Part shown: piece after piece, positions 1 to 11,590 of the stretch
How the letters are laid out: the number at the start of each line of letters is the position of its first letter
Position numbering within the stretch: position 1 is the first letter of the stretch
From: Micromussa lordhowensis
Taxonomy: Eukaryota > Cnidaria > Anthozoa > Scleractinia > Lobophylliidae
DNA: 64,000 nt
Reading direction: 5' to 3'
NCBI GenBank assembly: GCA_964020085.1
Contig: OZ026596.1
Coordinates: forward strand, 12,510,439 to 12,574,438
Made by a program: the position numbers and the translations under genes
The notes under the pieces: generated by a model
Told to the model about the DNA's origin: nothing
Seen by the model: the letters and a program-made list of their open reading frames with translations, nothing else
Database searches by the model: none

Positions 1-20
1 CAAAATTTTTATTTTCTTAG

Positions 21-898
21 AACAACCATCCCAGCAGCCAAATCAACCAGCACAGGTGACAGCTGACGTGAACCAATTAGCAGACTCCAACGAATCTTCC
101 CAGTCAGACGAACCAGCACATGCATCCCATTCCATACAAGGCAACCAGTCTGAGCAATCCGACGGATTTTATCAAGCAGCACGACAGAGCACTTTTGACT
201 TGACTCAGCAAGGTAACATAAAACATTTGCCATAAACTTAATTGAAAGGCAGTGTTTACCAATACCCCAGCGGTATCATCATTGTACGGGCAGTCAGGAT
301 TTTTTAATAAGTATGATTCATAACCTGTCAGCTTTACCAAAATAATTTTCATCATGGAAACGTCCAAGATAATGATTGAAGGAAAGTAAACTTTTTAATA
401 TTTCATTAAAAGCAAAAAGGAAACTGGTTTGCGTAAACTTTTGCCAAGGCTTCTGGGACTGTTACTGGGGACCGGGATGACATAATAGGCCAAATACTTG
501 ACCAGCACATCCCAAGTTTTTTATCTCTGAAGCCTTCATCAAAGGTTACGCGTCATTTTTTTTTCTCATTACCTGATGAAAAGTTCCATATATATATATG
601 AGCGTGTTTTCGTCTCATTAATTTACTTACAGTACTTAACATTCTTTCATTGGGCGATCAGAACTTTGACCTTGGAATCTTGAGTGTTGTTTCTTTTTAT
701 TTCTGTCTTAGATGAAGAGGAAGACTTGACCTCTATGCTTTATGATGACAATGCACCAAGAAAGGAAGTGTTTATTCATCGGAGCAATATTAGGAAAGAA
801 ATGATTGAAATTTTTAGTGATAAGAGTAATTCTGGGTTCCTGATAGATGTCATTGTTATTGATGCCCAAGGACAGCAGGAAGAGGGCAGAGGCAGAGG
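21..898 (+). CDS. Two exons of a partial plus-strand gene, possibly HECT-type
   Basis: Two exons can be read. Exon 21-212 follows an acceptor (ttttcttag) and ends at CAAG|GTAAC. It encodes a Gln/Ser-rich, probably disordered stretch. Exon 712-898 follows gtcttag and ends at AGAG|GTGGAG. The junction codon G|AT restores an Asp and the frame continues with DEEEDLTSMLYDD. The second exon has a patterned segment (EVFIHRSNIRKEMIEIFSD, then VIVIDAQGQQEEGRGRG) that resembles, from memory, the N-terminal edge of HECT-like domains in cnidarian proteins. Neither the start nor the C-terminus is in the window unless introns are long. The open frame past 898 runs into a poly-C tract (about 922-942) and is probably intronic. 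The exon pair is well supported by phase; the family assignment is weak. Confidence 0.55.
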
Positions 899-1180
899 TG
901 GAGCGTCTTGGTCATATTTTGCCCCCTTCCCCCCCCCCCCCCGAAAAAAGCAATGTTGATTGTTCTATTTCGTCGACTGTACAGACCTCAGCACCTTCAC
1001 AACATTGAATTGGGGGGCCGGGGGTATCAGAGAATTAAGGCTAGATGCAAACAAAATAGCACAAATGCGTGACGACTAGCATCATTTGTTAAAAGTGTCT
1101 CAACTACTTTCGTCGCTCATTGTAGTTTATCGTGGCCAGCGAGCGATAAAGAGAGAAATGAACAGGCACATGACTCCTAC

Positions 1181-4100
1181 CTCAATTGTTCCCTCTTCTG
1201 CTTTAGTGATGGCCACCGATAAATGCCAGGACTTCCCCTTCTTTCCAAACCAGTCGCGTTGCGTTTCGCGAAAGCTGGTTGGAACGAACTTCATCGCCCA
1301 GTCCATTATAAGCAGCACTTGCGATGGTTTCAGGTTATCAACTATTTCACTCTTGGCCGCGTCCTGGTGAACTGAACGAAGCACGTGCGACTTCCACTCT
1401 TCTATACTCGACGCAGCGCAGTTTAAATCATGCTGTAACTCCTCTCTTTTATCAGGACTAAAAAAAGAAAGAGGAAAGAGTATGTCAACATCATGGTTCC
1501 ATAACATCAGAATTTTTACTTTGGAGCCGTTTTATCAAAGGGTAAGGATTCCTCACTGGCTTCACCTTTTTCCCTAAACTGGGCTTCATTTAAAATATAT
1601 TTTTATTGGGTTAAGAACCACCCAAAACCCTATAAAGTTTTCAAAATCATAGAAAAGCGCCCTGGGGACGACGTTGTTAGTTGAGCATAAATGCTTAACT
1701 CTGCTTTTCTGTCAGAAATATGCTCTTACCTAAGGTGTACTTCACTTGAATCCACTGCTAGTTGCAGATCTGAAAAGACATTCTTTAGGTCCTCGCACCG
1801 GTCACAGGTGATGTTATGCTGATGCTGGCACTGACCCTTAAACTCTGTGTCTGTCTTACTGAGGGCCAACACTCTGCAGTGATCTGCGCACGGGGATTCG
1901 CTGGCTGTGTGGATCTTGAAATCCGTCTTCAGATAATGTCGACCAGCTTTGAGTCGCATTAGAATGCTATCGGCTATTGTGTTATCCAGTCCTACGATAG
2001 AAAAATATACGATGTAACAAATATTGATACTCTGCTAGCTTATTCAAAATTGAGACAACTCGTGTACCTACAGCAATAATGGAAGGGGTTTGTATCTTAC
2101 CGGCTTGTTTGAGTTGATGAGTGATATCTTCAAGAATAGCGAACGCCTGCACCCCATCTGTCTGAGTGCTATCAAGACCGGCTAATGATTTCTTTAGCGA
2201 AGCCCCACAAACCTGAAGGGAAACAAAAATGTTTTGGTTTCAAATTGTATTATTATTAAATATTATTTCTAAATGCAACCTCTACTACTTCACCACTACT
2301 TTAACCCTGATCAAAATTTGTCGCTTACAAACATTTTGTAATCCATACCTTGATTATATTGAAGAGCGTGGAGCGTCCGAGAGGCTCAAAATTGGACTCT
2401 ACACAGAAGTTCAAGTACATGCGCACTAGATGGGAAGATATAACTGTGCGCACCAAGTTTGGGATTTCTAAGCTCTGGCCACTCTCAAGTTTAAGAGTTC
2501 TGGTGCCGTACGCCACATCTTGAAGAAATGATGGACTCGACAAGAAGTCAAGAAAGTGGTCCACTTTGACTGCATCCAAACGGCATCTGGTGATCTTTGG
2601 TGGGTCAATGGGTTGCCCTGGCTTAGCTTGAAAAGCGTGCTTTCTTGCCGCGTCGATTCTCCATTTTGAGAGACCCGGAAGTAAAGCCAGTAGCTCGGTC
2701 TTAGAGTAGTCGGTCACGAAAAGCGACAGGATCTGCTGTCTCGTGTACCAATTGGCGGCCTCCTCGTACAAAATCACAAGCCTGGCAACCAGCGTATCTT
2801 CGACAATACCCTCGGCCGCTTGTAAACGAGTGCGCCGTTGCATGACTTGCTGGTTGAGCCAGGAGGCGTTGCCAGGGGCAATGGACCCAAGCACGGCTTC
2901 AATAGCCTGTCCCGCTTTTTTCCGGTAGTAGCGCTGAGTTCTGGATGACATGGTACGAACGTCAGATTGACATTGTGACCTTACCGGGCTGACTCTACCT
3001 TCAGTAGCCATTCTAAGGAAATTATTAAGGTAGTAAAGGCGGTGCTGTATTTGAGGAGTAGGCTGCCATTCCGCTGACGTCTCTGCTGTACAAAGAGACT
3101 CCTGGGACGACGTCCGCGACAAAACTTCTGAATGGTGGTCACTGGGGTCACAGTTGCAATCGCTATTCTGAAAGAGAAAAAGACCTATACAGGACATATC
3201 TAATTGTTCCATCATTTTGATATTATTCCGGTATAGTCATTGTGCATGTGTGCTTTGTTTATGAAAGCTCTACAAATCTACTCAAACCGGCTGTAAAAAC
3301 CCTACAATTAATAACAGAAGTAGAGTAAACTTTGAATGGTAATTGTTAAGAGTTATTGATGATTATATTTTATCAAATTTTGCGCGATACGCTTAAAGTG
3401 AAGTTCGATAATCAAGAGTGATCAACAAGATAGCCAGTCTTAGAGAGAAGAAAAATTTTATGACGAAATCATAATTATAGCGACTCAGTATGGAATCCCG
3501 CGAGCTTATTCAAAGTCTGTACAAATAGTTGCGAGAGCCTGAACATTTTTCCCAATACATCAAGCAACAACGACGTCCCTGCATTGTTCGAAAGATCGGT
3601 AGATTCTGAGAACAACTATAAAGTACGTGACGCAAATGTCTCACCCTCTCAAATCACTAAACTTATTTACACTCTACCGAAGATTTACTCACCTCATTAA
3701 TGAGATCTTCTTGGAATCGTACGTGAAGGACAGGGGCAGCAGACAAATGTTCCAACTCTTCTGTAGTAGGTGGTAACTGTGATGGTGCCACTATTTCCTC
3801 TGCAGACTCTGCGGAACATGAAAGTTCGTGACCCTGGGGCTCTGGGTGAGACGTTGACGCCAGCTCTGTAGGACCTACAGTTTTGAGATGGTCACTACGG
3901 CATTGTCTACAAATCCCTGCGTACAAGAATAAAACTAAAATGAGTTTTAGAACTGTTATGGTTTGTTAGTTTTGTTTTACAACAGACTGGATAGACTGGA
4001 ACCTATACCGTGCAATAAACGGCTTGCCTGCATCTATTTAGGCACTTTAGTATTTCATAGATTTTAAATGCGTTTGTGCCGCCATTCCAAGTCAAAAGAG

Positions 4101-5486
4101 GGCCTCGCCTTTAAGAAAAAAAACATATTTTACTTAAACCGAAACCTCTTTTTTCGAGATTGGGGTTGTAAATTTGACCCCGTTGTAGGTATTAGTGTTT
4201 TGTGTCCTAGAAAATGCTGGAAGTCCGTGTAATGTCGTAAACCGGCCTAGGCCATCGCCAAACTTATAACTAGCGGCAATTCCAGTGCGGATTTTAACCA
4301 AGTATCTGACAATTTTTGTTTCATTGGACTAATTAGGCGCTCATTTTTACACCCCGTTCTAGAACACTCATTCTTCATTGACACCGTGCTTTATATTAGA
4401 AGGCCTGAACCTGAAGTTTAGCAAGAAAACATCTGTATAGTCACTGTAGCTTTGAGGGAATTGCCAAGCTCCATGCTCCTCCCGGAAAAAATTATAGATT
4501 ATAAGGAGAAGCCTATGGCCATGAGCTCCTGTTAGAAAGTAATCTAGCTAGCATACAAACAAGAAAACAATGGAAGGACAAATTGACTTGGGCGATTTCA
4601 AAATAGAATAAAACTCTTGTAGACCAAAATTCAGTTCAAAATTCCCCATTTTATTTTTTTCTTTTGCGAAATAAATATCACACCCTATAACTCCTAACTA
4701 ATTTCTTACAAGATCTTCCATCCTCGCCCACTCCCCCCCTCCCCCCCCCCCCACCCCCAAAAAAGAAAACTTCTTTCCCACAATCGTAATGCGTCTTTTA
4801 ACAAAACAATTCATTAAACTAGTGCATTAGTCAATCAGTCAATCATTCGTCCCATGCAAGGGAATTTGCTTGTGGGATTCAAAATCTTGGGCTTTGGAAT
4901 TCTGAATACAGCTCAAGGATCCGAAATCCCACTAACGATTAAAGTTCCACCGACAAAGACCGGAATACAATGACTGGAATTCGGAATTTACTGCGTAGAA
5001 TCCAAAGCCCAAAACATTCCCTTACATTGGATGAAATCATCAAAACGGAACCCAAAACATGCAGAAGTACCATATTTACATTCAGTGATCACGCTCACCT
5101 GAGCTTACGGGAACCAAAACGTCCCATGTTTCCTTTATCTCTTTCGACATCTTCAAATTAACCCCTCTTGATACTTTACCCTTGCGGCAACCATGCAGCG
5201 GATGCTGCCATTTTCTTGAAGGACAATATTTTACCCCAAGTAAAGCGCGATGCTTTGGGCAAATAACCATATCCTCACCCTTCTCGTCAAACAAACCGAC
5301 ACGAGCAAGTATCAGCTCTCTCTCAGAGGCTACACATGATTGTGTTGTTTGCAATCCTCTTAAGTGCGCCTTTACATCACTGACACAAGAATTCAAGGGA
5401 AAAAACTGCGTACGATCGGGGTGTCTAGTTGATACATCACACGCACTAGTACAGTGCACAGCAAAAGAGCAAGAGAACTGCGACAT
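1181..5486 (-). CDS. Six-exon uncharacterised gene, cnidarian-expanded family with possible DDE-like fold
   Basis: Exons on the minus strand are 5099-5486 (5' limit uncertain), 3693-3916, 2349-3167, 2101-2212, 1730-1991 and 1181-1457. All five junctions have GT donors and AG acceptors and keep phase: G|GG, GAG|AAT, AAG|GTT, G|GA, AG|T. The product starts with a Cys/His segment (ICPKHRALLG, then HPLHGCRKGK and ICRQC). A long alpha-helical middle follows (VDHFLDFLSSPSFLQDVAYG), then YLKTDFK, CADHC and CQHQH...CDRCEDL. The last exon has LLIMDWAMKFVP and WFGKKGKSWHLSVAITK. I recall similar proteins in coral and sea anemone genomes, without a name. The Asp in IMDWAMKF could be the first acidic residue of an RNase-H-like core, which is inference. 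The donor after the last exon (GAG|GTAGGAG) implies further exons. None is visible in 1-1180, so the 3' end lies outside the window or is lost. No frameshift is seen. Confidence 0.7.
4732..4757. repeat. Poly-C tract in an intron
   Basis: A nearly pure C run with one A lies in the large intron between the first two recognised exons of the minus-strand gene. Another C run sits at about 922-942. The rest of 3917-5098 shows no coding signal. Confidence 0.7.
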
Positions 5487-7039
5487 CGTTTCTAACGAGA
5501 GACTTTTTCACCTCTGCATCGTATGCTTTCAACCGATCTGCGACAAACACTTTGAAATACCATCCATGCACGTGCACACTTTTTGCCATCAACAGTCTAT
5601 TTATAGAACGCCTGTGAACCTCGACAAACTTTTGACGTATCTGGGCTATTAGGTCTATTACATATCCTAAGCCCCAATTCAACATTTATTATCGCCAGAA
5701 CTTTATACGTACTCCAGTTTTTGGCCGGGAAAAAAAAACGAAACAACCAAAAAGAAAACCAAGGTAATTCGTTCCCGTCAATGTGCATTTTTAGGGCAAA
5801 AGTTTGTTTTATTTGTAGTTATTTTGGAAGATCGAATCAGGCTATGAAATACAAAGATATAAATCCGCTTGACAGGAAGTAATTTCACGTTCTTCGTTTT
5901 ATTAGACATATTATGTAACCAACATTGAGTCGCAAGCAAATCAATTTATATTCGGTAGAACGAGGTATTTTGATAACGTTTTCTGTGTTAAGATGCAAAG
6001 TCAGGCGTGCAAGTTTTGAGCAAATGTACTATACTTTTATTAGACTTGCAAAAGCAATTTTCATGCCGTATATCATCATTCTAACGTTCAAATACACACA
6101 ATGTAAGAATTTACCATAGTGTTGTGTGACTGGCATGTTTGTCTTGGCGGAGAGTGACTGTCACGTAGTTCACTTATACAATTCTATTGTTATTTTCATA
6201 TAGTACTTAGGTAAAAAGGCCTTCAAAATGGTTCTGTTTCATCAATGTTTAAGGTTTGTAACCGTTTTTCGGAATTTTCTGTCTGTTCCTTTGTCATTAT
6301 AACCGAATTAGCGCGTTACACTAAAAAAATTCACGTGGGTATCCTGTGGTGAGAGAACTTTTTTCAAGCAAAAAGATAGAAATATTTCTATTCAATAAAT
6401 TATTTGTCACTGATGAAATCATTCTTTGGCATTCCTTGCCTATTGCTGTGTCATAATTGTCGAATTTGCGGGTTAAAATGAAGAAAAGGAAAAAAAGCGA
6501 AAGCGGGTACCCTATTGTAGATGAAGTGTTTGCAGCCCTCCTGTGGAAGAAGAATTCAGTGAGTGCCCAAATATTTTTTTGCAGATTATGTTAGCATAAA
6601 GTCCCATCTTTTAGACGGCATGCTTTGCTTTTTTTAAGCAGGCTCCGGCATTGGAGATATTTGGGCCTAAACTTTGGGTATTTTAACGGTATTTGCAATT
6701 GGGTGAGAAGGGGGTCTTGGCTTAGACGTCTTGTGTGAATAAGAACTTGACCTAAGAGAACGAAACGTGAACAGTAGATTGTCTTTAGGTAGGACAACAT
6801 CCACAGAGAATTTGAAAATATTTAGTTGAATTCTTATAGTAGTAGCGAATTATACTTTTGACCATTTTTAGGTGACTTTTTGGGACGTTTTGAAAAAAAA
6901 AACACGGGGTGGTGGTCAACTCCCCCCGGTTTTGACCAAATCTCCTTAAACTTTGACTGAAGTAGTTTTAGGTCGATCCCTTTAAACTGGCAAAGTTTCA
7001 TCGAAATCGGTGAGATAGCTTGTGCCACCCCTGCCTGGT
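5487..7039. other. No gene recognised
   Basis: AT-rich sequence upstream of the minus-strand gene, which may hold its promoter or earlier exons. A short open stretch near 6478-6560 (MKKRKKSESGYPIVDEVF) ends at a possible donor but has no partner exon. I see nothing else supportable. Confidence 0.4.
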
Positions 7040-8690
7040 CCTATCGTGGATGCACTCTTAAGTACAAAATCTTACTACTTGAAACCGCACTTTTCAGAAA
7101 GTGAAACTTGAAGTGTCGCATTTGAGCAGAATCCGTCCTGAAACGTCGATTTTCGCTTTTTAGCTTTACAAACTAGGTTAATTTTAGTACAAAATCTTAA
7201 AACTTGAAACCGTACTTTTCAGCATAAAAAGGACTTAAAATGTCAATTGTTGCTTTGTGACACTATTCCTTTACAAATTGAGCGAATATTTCTTCAAACT
7301 CTAAAGACTCTAAAATGCACTTTTGAGCAAAAACGGAAATGAAACGTGTTTAACTTGAAATGCCGATTTTTCTTTTTAGCACTTCATTCCTTCAGTTTAT
7401 ATTTTCAAAAGTTTCATGAAACGTTGACTTTTGTCCTTTAGGTTAGGCTCTTTATTCCCTTCAGTTTATATTTTCAAAAGTTTAGACACTTAACACTAAA
7501 CTTTTGGGCAAAATCAGACATTAAACGTTGATTTTTCTCTTTTAGGCTCTTTATTCCATTTAGAAACTTAGTTAATATTATTACCTTGAAATTTCTCTAA
7601 ATACTTTTAGAAACTTGAAATATCGCATTTGAGCAGAATCCGTCCTGAAACGTCGATTTTCCGCTTTTTTGCTCTACAAACTAAATTAATTTTAGTACAA
7701 AATCTTAAAACTTGAAACCGCACTTTTCAGCATAACAAGGACTTAAAATGTCAATTGTAGCTTTGTGACACTTTATTCCTTTACAAATTCGGCAAATATT
7801 TCTTTAAATTCTTAAGACTCTAAAATGCACTTTTGAGCAAAACGGTAATAAAAACAACAATTGACAACGTTTAACGTTCAAAATGTCTTGGAATACTTTT
7901 TATAACTTGAAATGTCAATTGATGCTTTTTGGCACTAAATTCCATTACAAATTGAGCTAATATTTGTATAAAACTCTTAAGACTTGAAGGACCTAAGGAC
8001 CTAAAACCTAAAAAAAAGAACTGAAAAAGGACCTAAAACGTCAATTGTTGCTTTGTGGCACTTCATTCCTTTAGTTTATATGTTCAAAAGTTTCATGAAA
8101 CGTTGATTTTTCTCTTTTAGGTTAGGCTCTTTATTCCCTTCAGTTTATATTTTCAAAAGTTTAGACACTTAACACTAAACTTTTGGGCAAAATCAGACAT
8201 GAAACGTTTATTCTCTTTAGAAACTCTGTTAATATTAGTACCTTGAAATTTCTCTGAATACTTTTAGAAACTCGAAATATCGCATTTGAGCAGAATCCGT
8301 CCTGAAGCGTCGATTTTCCGCTTTTTAGCTCTACAAACTCAGTTAATTTAAGTACAAAATCTTACAACTTGAAACCGCACTTTTCAGAAAGTGAAACTTG
8401 AAATGTCGCATTTGAGCAGAATCCGTCCTGAAACGTCGATTTTCGCTTTTTAGCTCTACAAACTAGGTTAATTTTAGTACAAAATCTTAAAACTTGAAAC
8501 CGTACTTTTCAGCATAAAAAGGACTTAAAATGTCAATTGTTGCTTTGTGACACTATTCCTTTACAAATTGAGCGAATATTTCTTCAAACTCTAAAGACTC
8601 TAAAATGCACTTTTGAGCAAAAACGGAAATGAAATGTGTTTAACCTTAAAAATTTATCCGAATACTTTTAATAACTTGCAATGTCCATTT
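7040..8690. repeat. Minisatellite array, left arm
   Basis: About 1.65 kb of degenerate tandem units of roughly 100-110 bp. They are built from recurring words such as cttgaaaccgcacttttcag, catttgagcagaatccgtcc, ctttttagctctacaaact and tgcacttttgagcaaaa. There is higher-order structure. The block at about 7057-7345 recurs almost unchanged at about 8347-8645, and a block with ttaggctctttattcccttc recurs near 7440 and 8120. The array abuts the truncated LINE endonuclease at 8654-8950. Read on the minus strand it has the same orientation as the smaller array at 11210-11590. Confidence 0.8.
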
Positions 8691-8950
8691 TCCTCATAAA
8701 AACCATTAAATTTTGGGCTTATCAAAATGCAGACGCCCTTTTTCCGGTTTTTGCCATGCGAGTACAGAATTTCTCCTGCCCATTCACTTTTCCAAACAAT
8801 TTCGTCTTTAAGTTCCGAATACGACTCTCGCAGAAAGTAGAAATGGCATTTTTGGTCTTTCAAATAAGTAAAAATAGATCTGCGTTTCTTCTTATTTTTT
8901 AAACCTCTCACATTTAACGATTGAAATTTGCATGTTATTGGATCGAACAT
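8654..8950 (-). pseudogene. LINE ORF2 start: N-terminal endonuclease fragment
   Basis: Minus-strand start of an APE-type endonuclease from an L1-like LINE. The frame opens at the Met at 8950 (MFDPITCKF) and shows SLNVRGLKNKKKRRSIF, then FYFLRESYSE, which holds the catalytic Glu of the usual LQE-(T/S) motif, then KGVCILISPKFNG. Similarity stops there and the minisatellite begins. The rest of the endonuclease resumes on the opposite strand near 11590, with only some 10-15 residues unaccounted for. ORF1 lies upstream in the same orientation. Confidence 0.75.
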
Positions 8951-9204
8951 AAGTGAAAGATATAAACGAAGGCTACGGTGAATAAAAACAAGTTTTCTAG
9001 AAAAACAAAAATAAAACAAGCAAAAAATATATTATTAATAATATCCCAAAAACTAGATTAAGTCCGGTCCCTGACGGAGGAGGCTAACGAAAAAAAAAGC
9101 GAAAAATTCAGAAACCCTACCTGAACACTATAAGTATAATAATAAAGACGTCTAGCATAGCTATTAGGTTCTAACATTTATACTTCCCTCAACGAGTGAA
9201 GAGT

Positions 9205-9823
9205 TTAAAGATTGTACAAATCTTCGTCGCAGAATATTCTAATTGGCGAGCCTTCCGGAGACGTCTTGACAAATATCTTACCTTCCATCGTCCAAACACT
9301 CAGCAGTTCGTTGTTCCTCCATTTCGTGTTTAACTTGTTTACTAAATGACGCCTGTAGGCCGTTAGACTTTCACACATATGTATACGGTTTGACTCAGTT
9401 CGGGAAGATGCTGGACAGTCTTGAAAGAGGCCAGTTAAGGATACATTCTTTAACCTGGTTCGTGCTTTGTAGACAAGGGATTTGACTTTATGGCTGACAA
9501 ATTTTACAATAATCGCCTCGCTGTGCTTGAGAATATGCACCGCGTGGGATTCCATGCAGTTCCAAGGAGTTTTTGCGAGAATATTGTTCAAGGTCGTCCT
9601 GCTTACACCAGATGCTGTCGATTTCCTCTTGCTGTTTCCTAAATTTGAAAAGAGCAGCATGCAATTCCTTCCTTAGCAACTCGTCTCGTTGTATTTTCCT
9701 ATTATCGGAAAGAAGTGTAGCCATTTGACCTTGGATAACTACAAGCATTTCTTTGATTTCTTGCATGCCAGAATTTGTCTCGGTAGAAGAAGACTCTGGA
9801 GAAGCTTGTGATGCCGCCGCCAT
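9205..9823 (-). pseudogene. LINE ORF1 (L1-type), frameshifted and internally deleted
   Basis: The start is the ATG at 9823 (MAAASQASPESSS), a few bases inside the LINE 5' end. The frame gives a coiled-coil-like segment (MQEIKEMLVVIQGQMATLL), then QDDLEQYSRKNSLELHGIP, which matches the linker and RRM start of L1-type ORF1 proteins. A frame change at about 9500-9580, with apparent loss of some 40 codons, leads into a second frame (IIVKFVSHKVKSLVYKARTR, then ESLTAYRRHLVNKLNTKWR). That segment is typical of the ORF1 C-terminus. It ends in DEDLYNL and a stop, followed by the ORF2 start about 255 bp downstream. The product would bind RNA in the retrotransposition particle; this copy is dead. Confidence 0.75.
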
Positions 9824-9830
9824 GTTCTCA

Positions 9831-9847
9831 AGAGGGGCAACTATCAT
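9831..9847 (-). repeat. LINE target-site duplication, 5' copy (inverted)
   Basis: On the minus strand this reads atgatagttgcccctct and lies directly before the LINE 5' end (TGAGAACATGGCGG). The same 17 bases follow the LINE poly-A at 15644-15660 on the plus strand. The match breaks on both sides, as expected for a target-site duplication. Confidence 0.85.
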
Positions 9848-10593
9848 GCCAATAGTTCCGAGACATAAACACTCTATTGTCTTTATTGTTCCCCACTAAA
9901 TTTTCTTCTTCGCGCCAGTTCGAAAGTCCGTGAAAGCCAAACGGTATTTTCCGTGCATAACAAACTACGAGTGCATGACACTCGAAGAAAAGGTAAGCGC
10001 ACTTACGCCATTTCAAGTTAAAGGTGAAGTTTATTTTGTCTGTTCTTTTGGTACATGAACTGGTCCTGTTGGTGATCTTCAAGTTTATTAGCTCTTTTGT
10101 TGAAACAAACGTTCAGCATAGCCACCCCGTCGCATATACTGAACGCGTTAACTATAATTATTGGAAATCTATTTGTCAACCGTTTAGATATGCGGTATTA
10201 TAACTATTTAGTATTTACTAGTGATAAGTATTTAGTGTAGGTGAATCGACTCCGATCGTGTAGGCAAAGCGACTTTGATCATGTAAGGCGAATCGACTTG
10301 GATGTAGACGAATCGACTTGTAGCCGAAACGACCGGCTACACAATTCATTTGACACCACGTTATTTGATAAACCGCAAACATTCCTTCACAACACGCGAA
10401 GATAATATTTACATACAAAAGCGACAAAACTAATGGCACCCAGATGATAATGTACCCTGTTTGAGCAAAAACAAAATAAATGTAATAATCATGATAGAGG
10501 TCACATAAACTAATATGACAATTGCTTTCTTCTATCTTTACCTTAACTTGCCTTTTCTTAAGGCAAATTTAGAACGTTTAGTTCAACAACTAT

Positions 10594-11032
10594 TTGACAC
10601 TTTTAAGAGCCTTTTGGGCCTCATATTCAATTTATCGACATAGTGTCACGCATCTTGTAAGTTTTTTGCTCATTCCTATTCACTTTTTCTTAAGGTCAAA
10701 AAGTGACCAAAAAATTGAGCAAACAGACCCGTCGCGCTCGAATTTTCACATGTCGGAAAACACATCATCTTTTGCCTCGCCAAGAAAGGTTCAAGAACGT
10801 TTCAGCAAGAAGTCTAAATCTCAAAGCTCATATCTCCAGCGATGTGGATGAAGCAGGGATGGAAGGTTTTCGTCTCGTGGACATCACAGTCCTCGGGTCG
10901 ATTTTTATGATGTTAATCTGCCCCTTTTGTAAGAAGAACCACGTGGAGCTGGAAAAGGATCGCGAAACAAAGATGGCATTTTGTTCCCTTGCTATAAATG
11001 TTCTACGTGAAAAAAGGCAAGAAGAAAAATAA
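10594..11032 (+). CDS. Possible exon of a Mutator-like (zinc-ribbon) protein
   Basis: Two overlapping frames are open. The more protein-like one (10703-11032) has RTRRARIF-type basic sequence, then GFRLVDITVLGSIFMMLICPFCKKN and a hydrophilic tail. The pattern G-x-R-(L/I)-(V/I)-D-x-x-x-L, an aliphatic stretch and C-P-x-C resembles the zinc-ribbon region before Mutator-like transposase domains in cnidarian proteins. No downstream partner is found. The segment lies in the flank carried by the inferred inversion (9848-11200). It is either a fragment or a chance ORF. Confidence 0.3.
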
Positions 11033-11209
11033 GAAAAGAAAAGAAAATATATACGTATTCACCGATAAAAAGTGCTGTTTTATAGTTAACAAATAAAGAA
11101 GCCCCGACTGTGGTCTGTTCTGTTGTAAAGCACGCAGGAAGCGGTAGAGCACGAAAGAAGTGTAGGGGAAAACACGAGACGTAGTCGAGTGACTTTGCTC
11201 AAGAGCGAT

Positions 11210-11590
11210 GATTTAATTTTTTAAAAGTATTCGGAGACATTTTGAAAGTAAAAGACAAAGTCGACATTTTATGTCCGTTTTTGCTCAAAAGTGCAGTTTC
11301 AAGTGTTAAGGGTTTGTAGTGGCATGCTGTTTCAAAGTCAAATTGTACAAATATTAACTGAGCTTTAAAGAGAAAAGTCAACATTTCATGTCCGATTTTG
11401 CCCAAAAGGTCAGTGTCAAGTGTTAAAACTCTTAGAAATATGAACTGAGTTTCTGAAGGGAAAAAAGAGCATAAAAGAGAAAAATCAACATTTCCTGTCC
11501 GATTTTGCCGAAAAGTTCAGTGTCAAGTGTTAAAACTTTTAAAAATATATGAACTAACTTTCTGAAGGAATAAAGTGCTTAAATCGAATT
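11210..11590. repeat. Minisatellite array, right arm
   Basis: About 3.5 units with a period near 107 bp, for example starting near 11372 and 11479. Words include tttcatgtccgattttgcc and cagtgtcaagtgttaaaac. The array is the reverse complement, on the plus strand, of the family at 7040-8690. LINE endonuclease coding sequence resumes immediately after it. Confidence 0.8.

Noticed and set aside
9..367. Two minus-strand ORFs of 74 and 87 codons
   Set aside because: They are antisense to a plus-strand exon (21-212) with good splice sites and phase, and show no domain.
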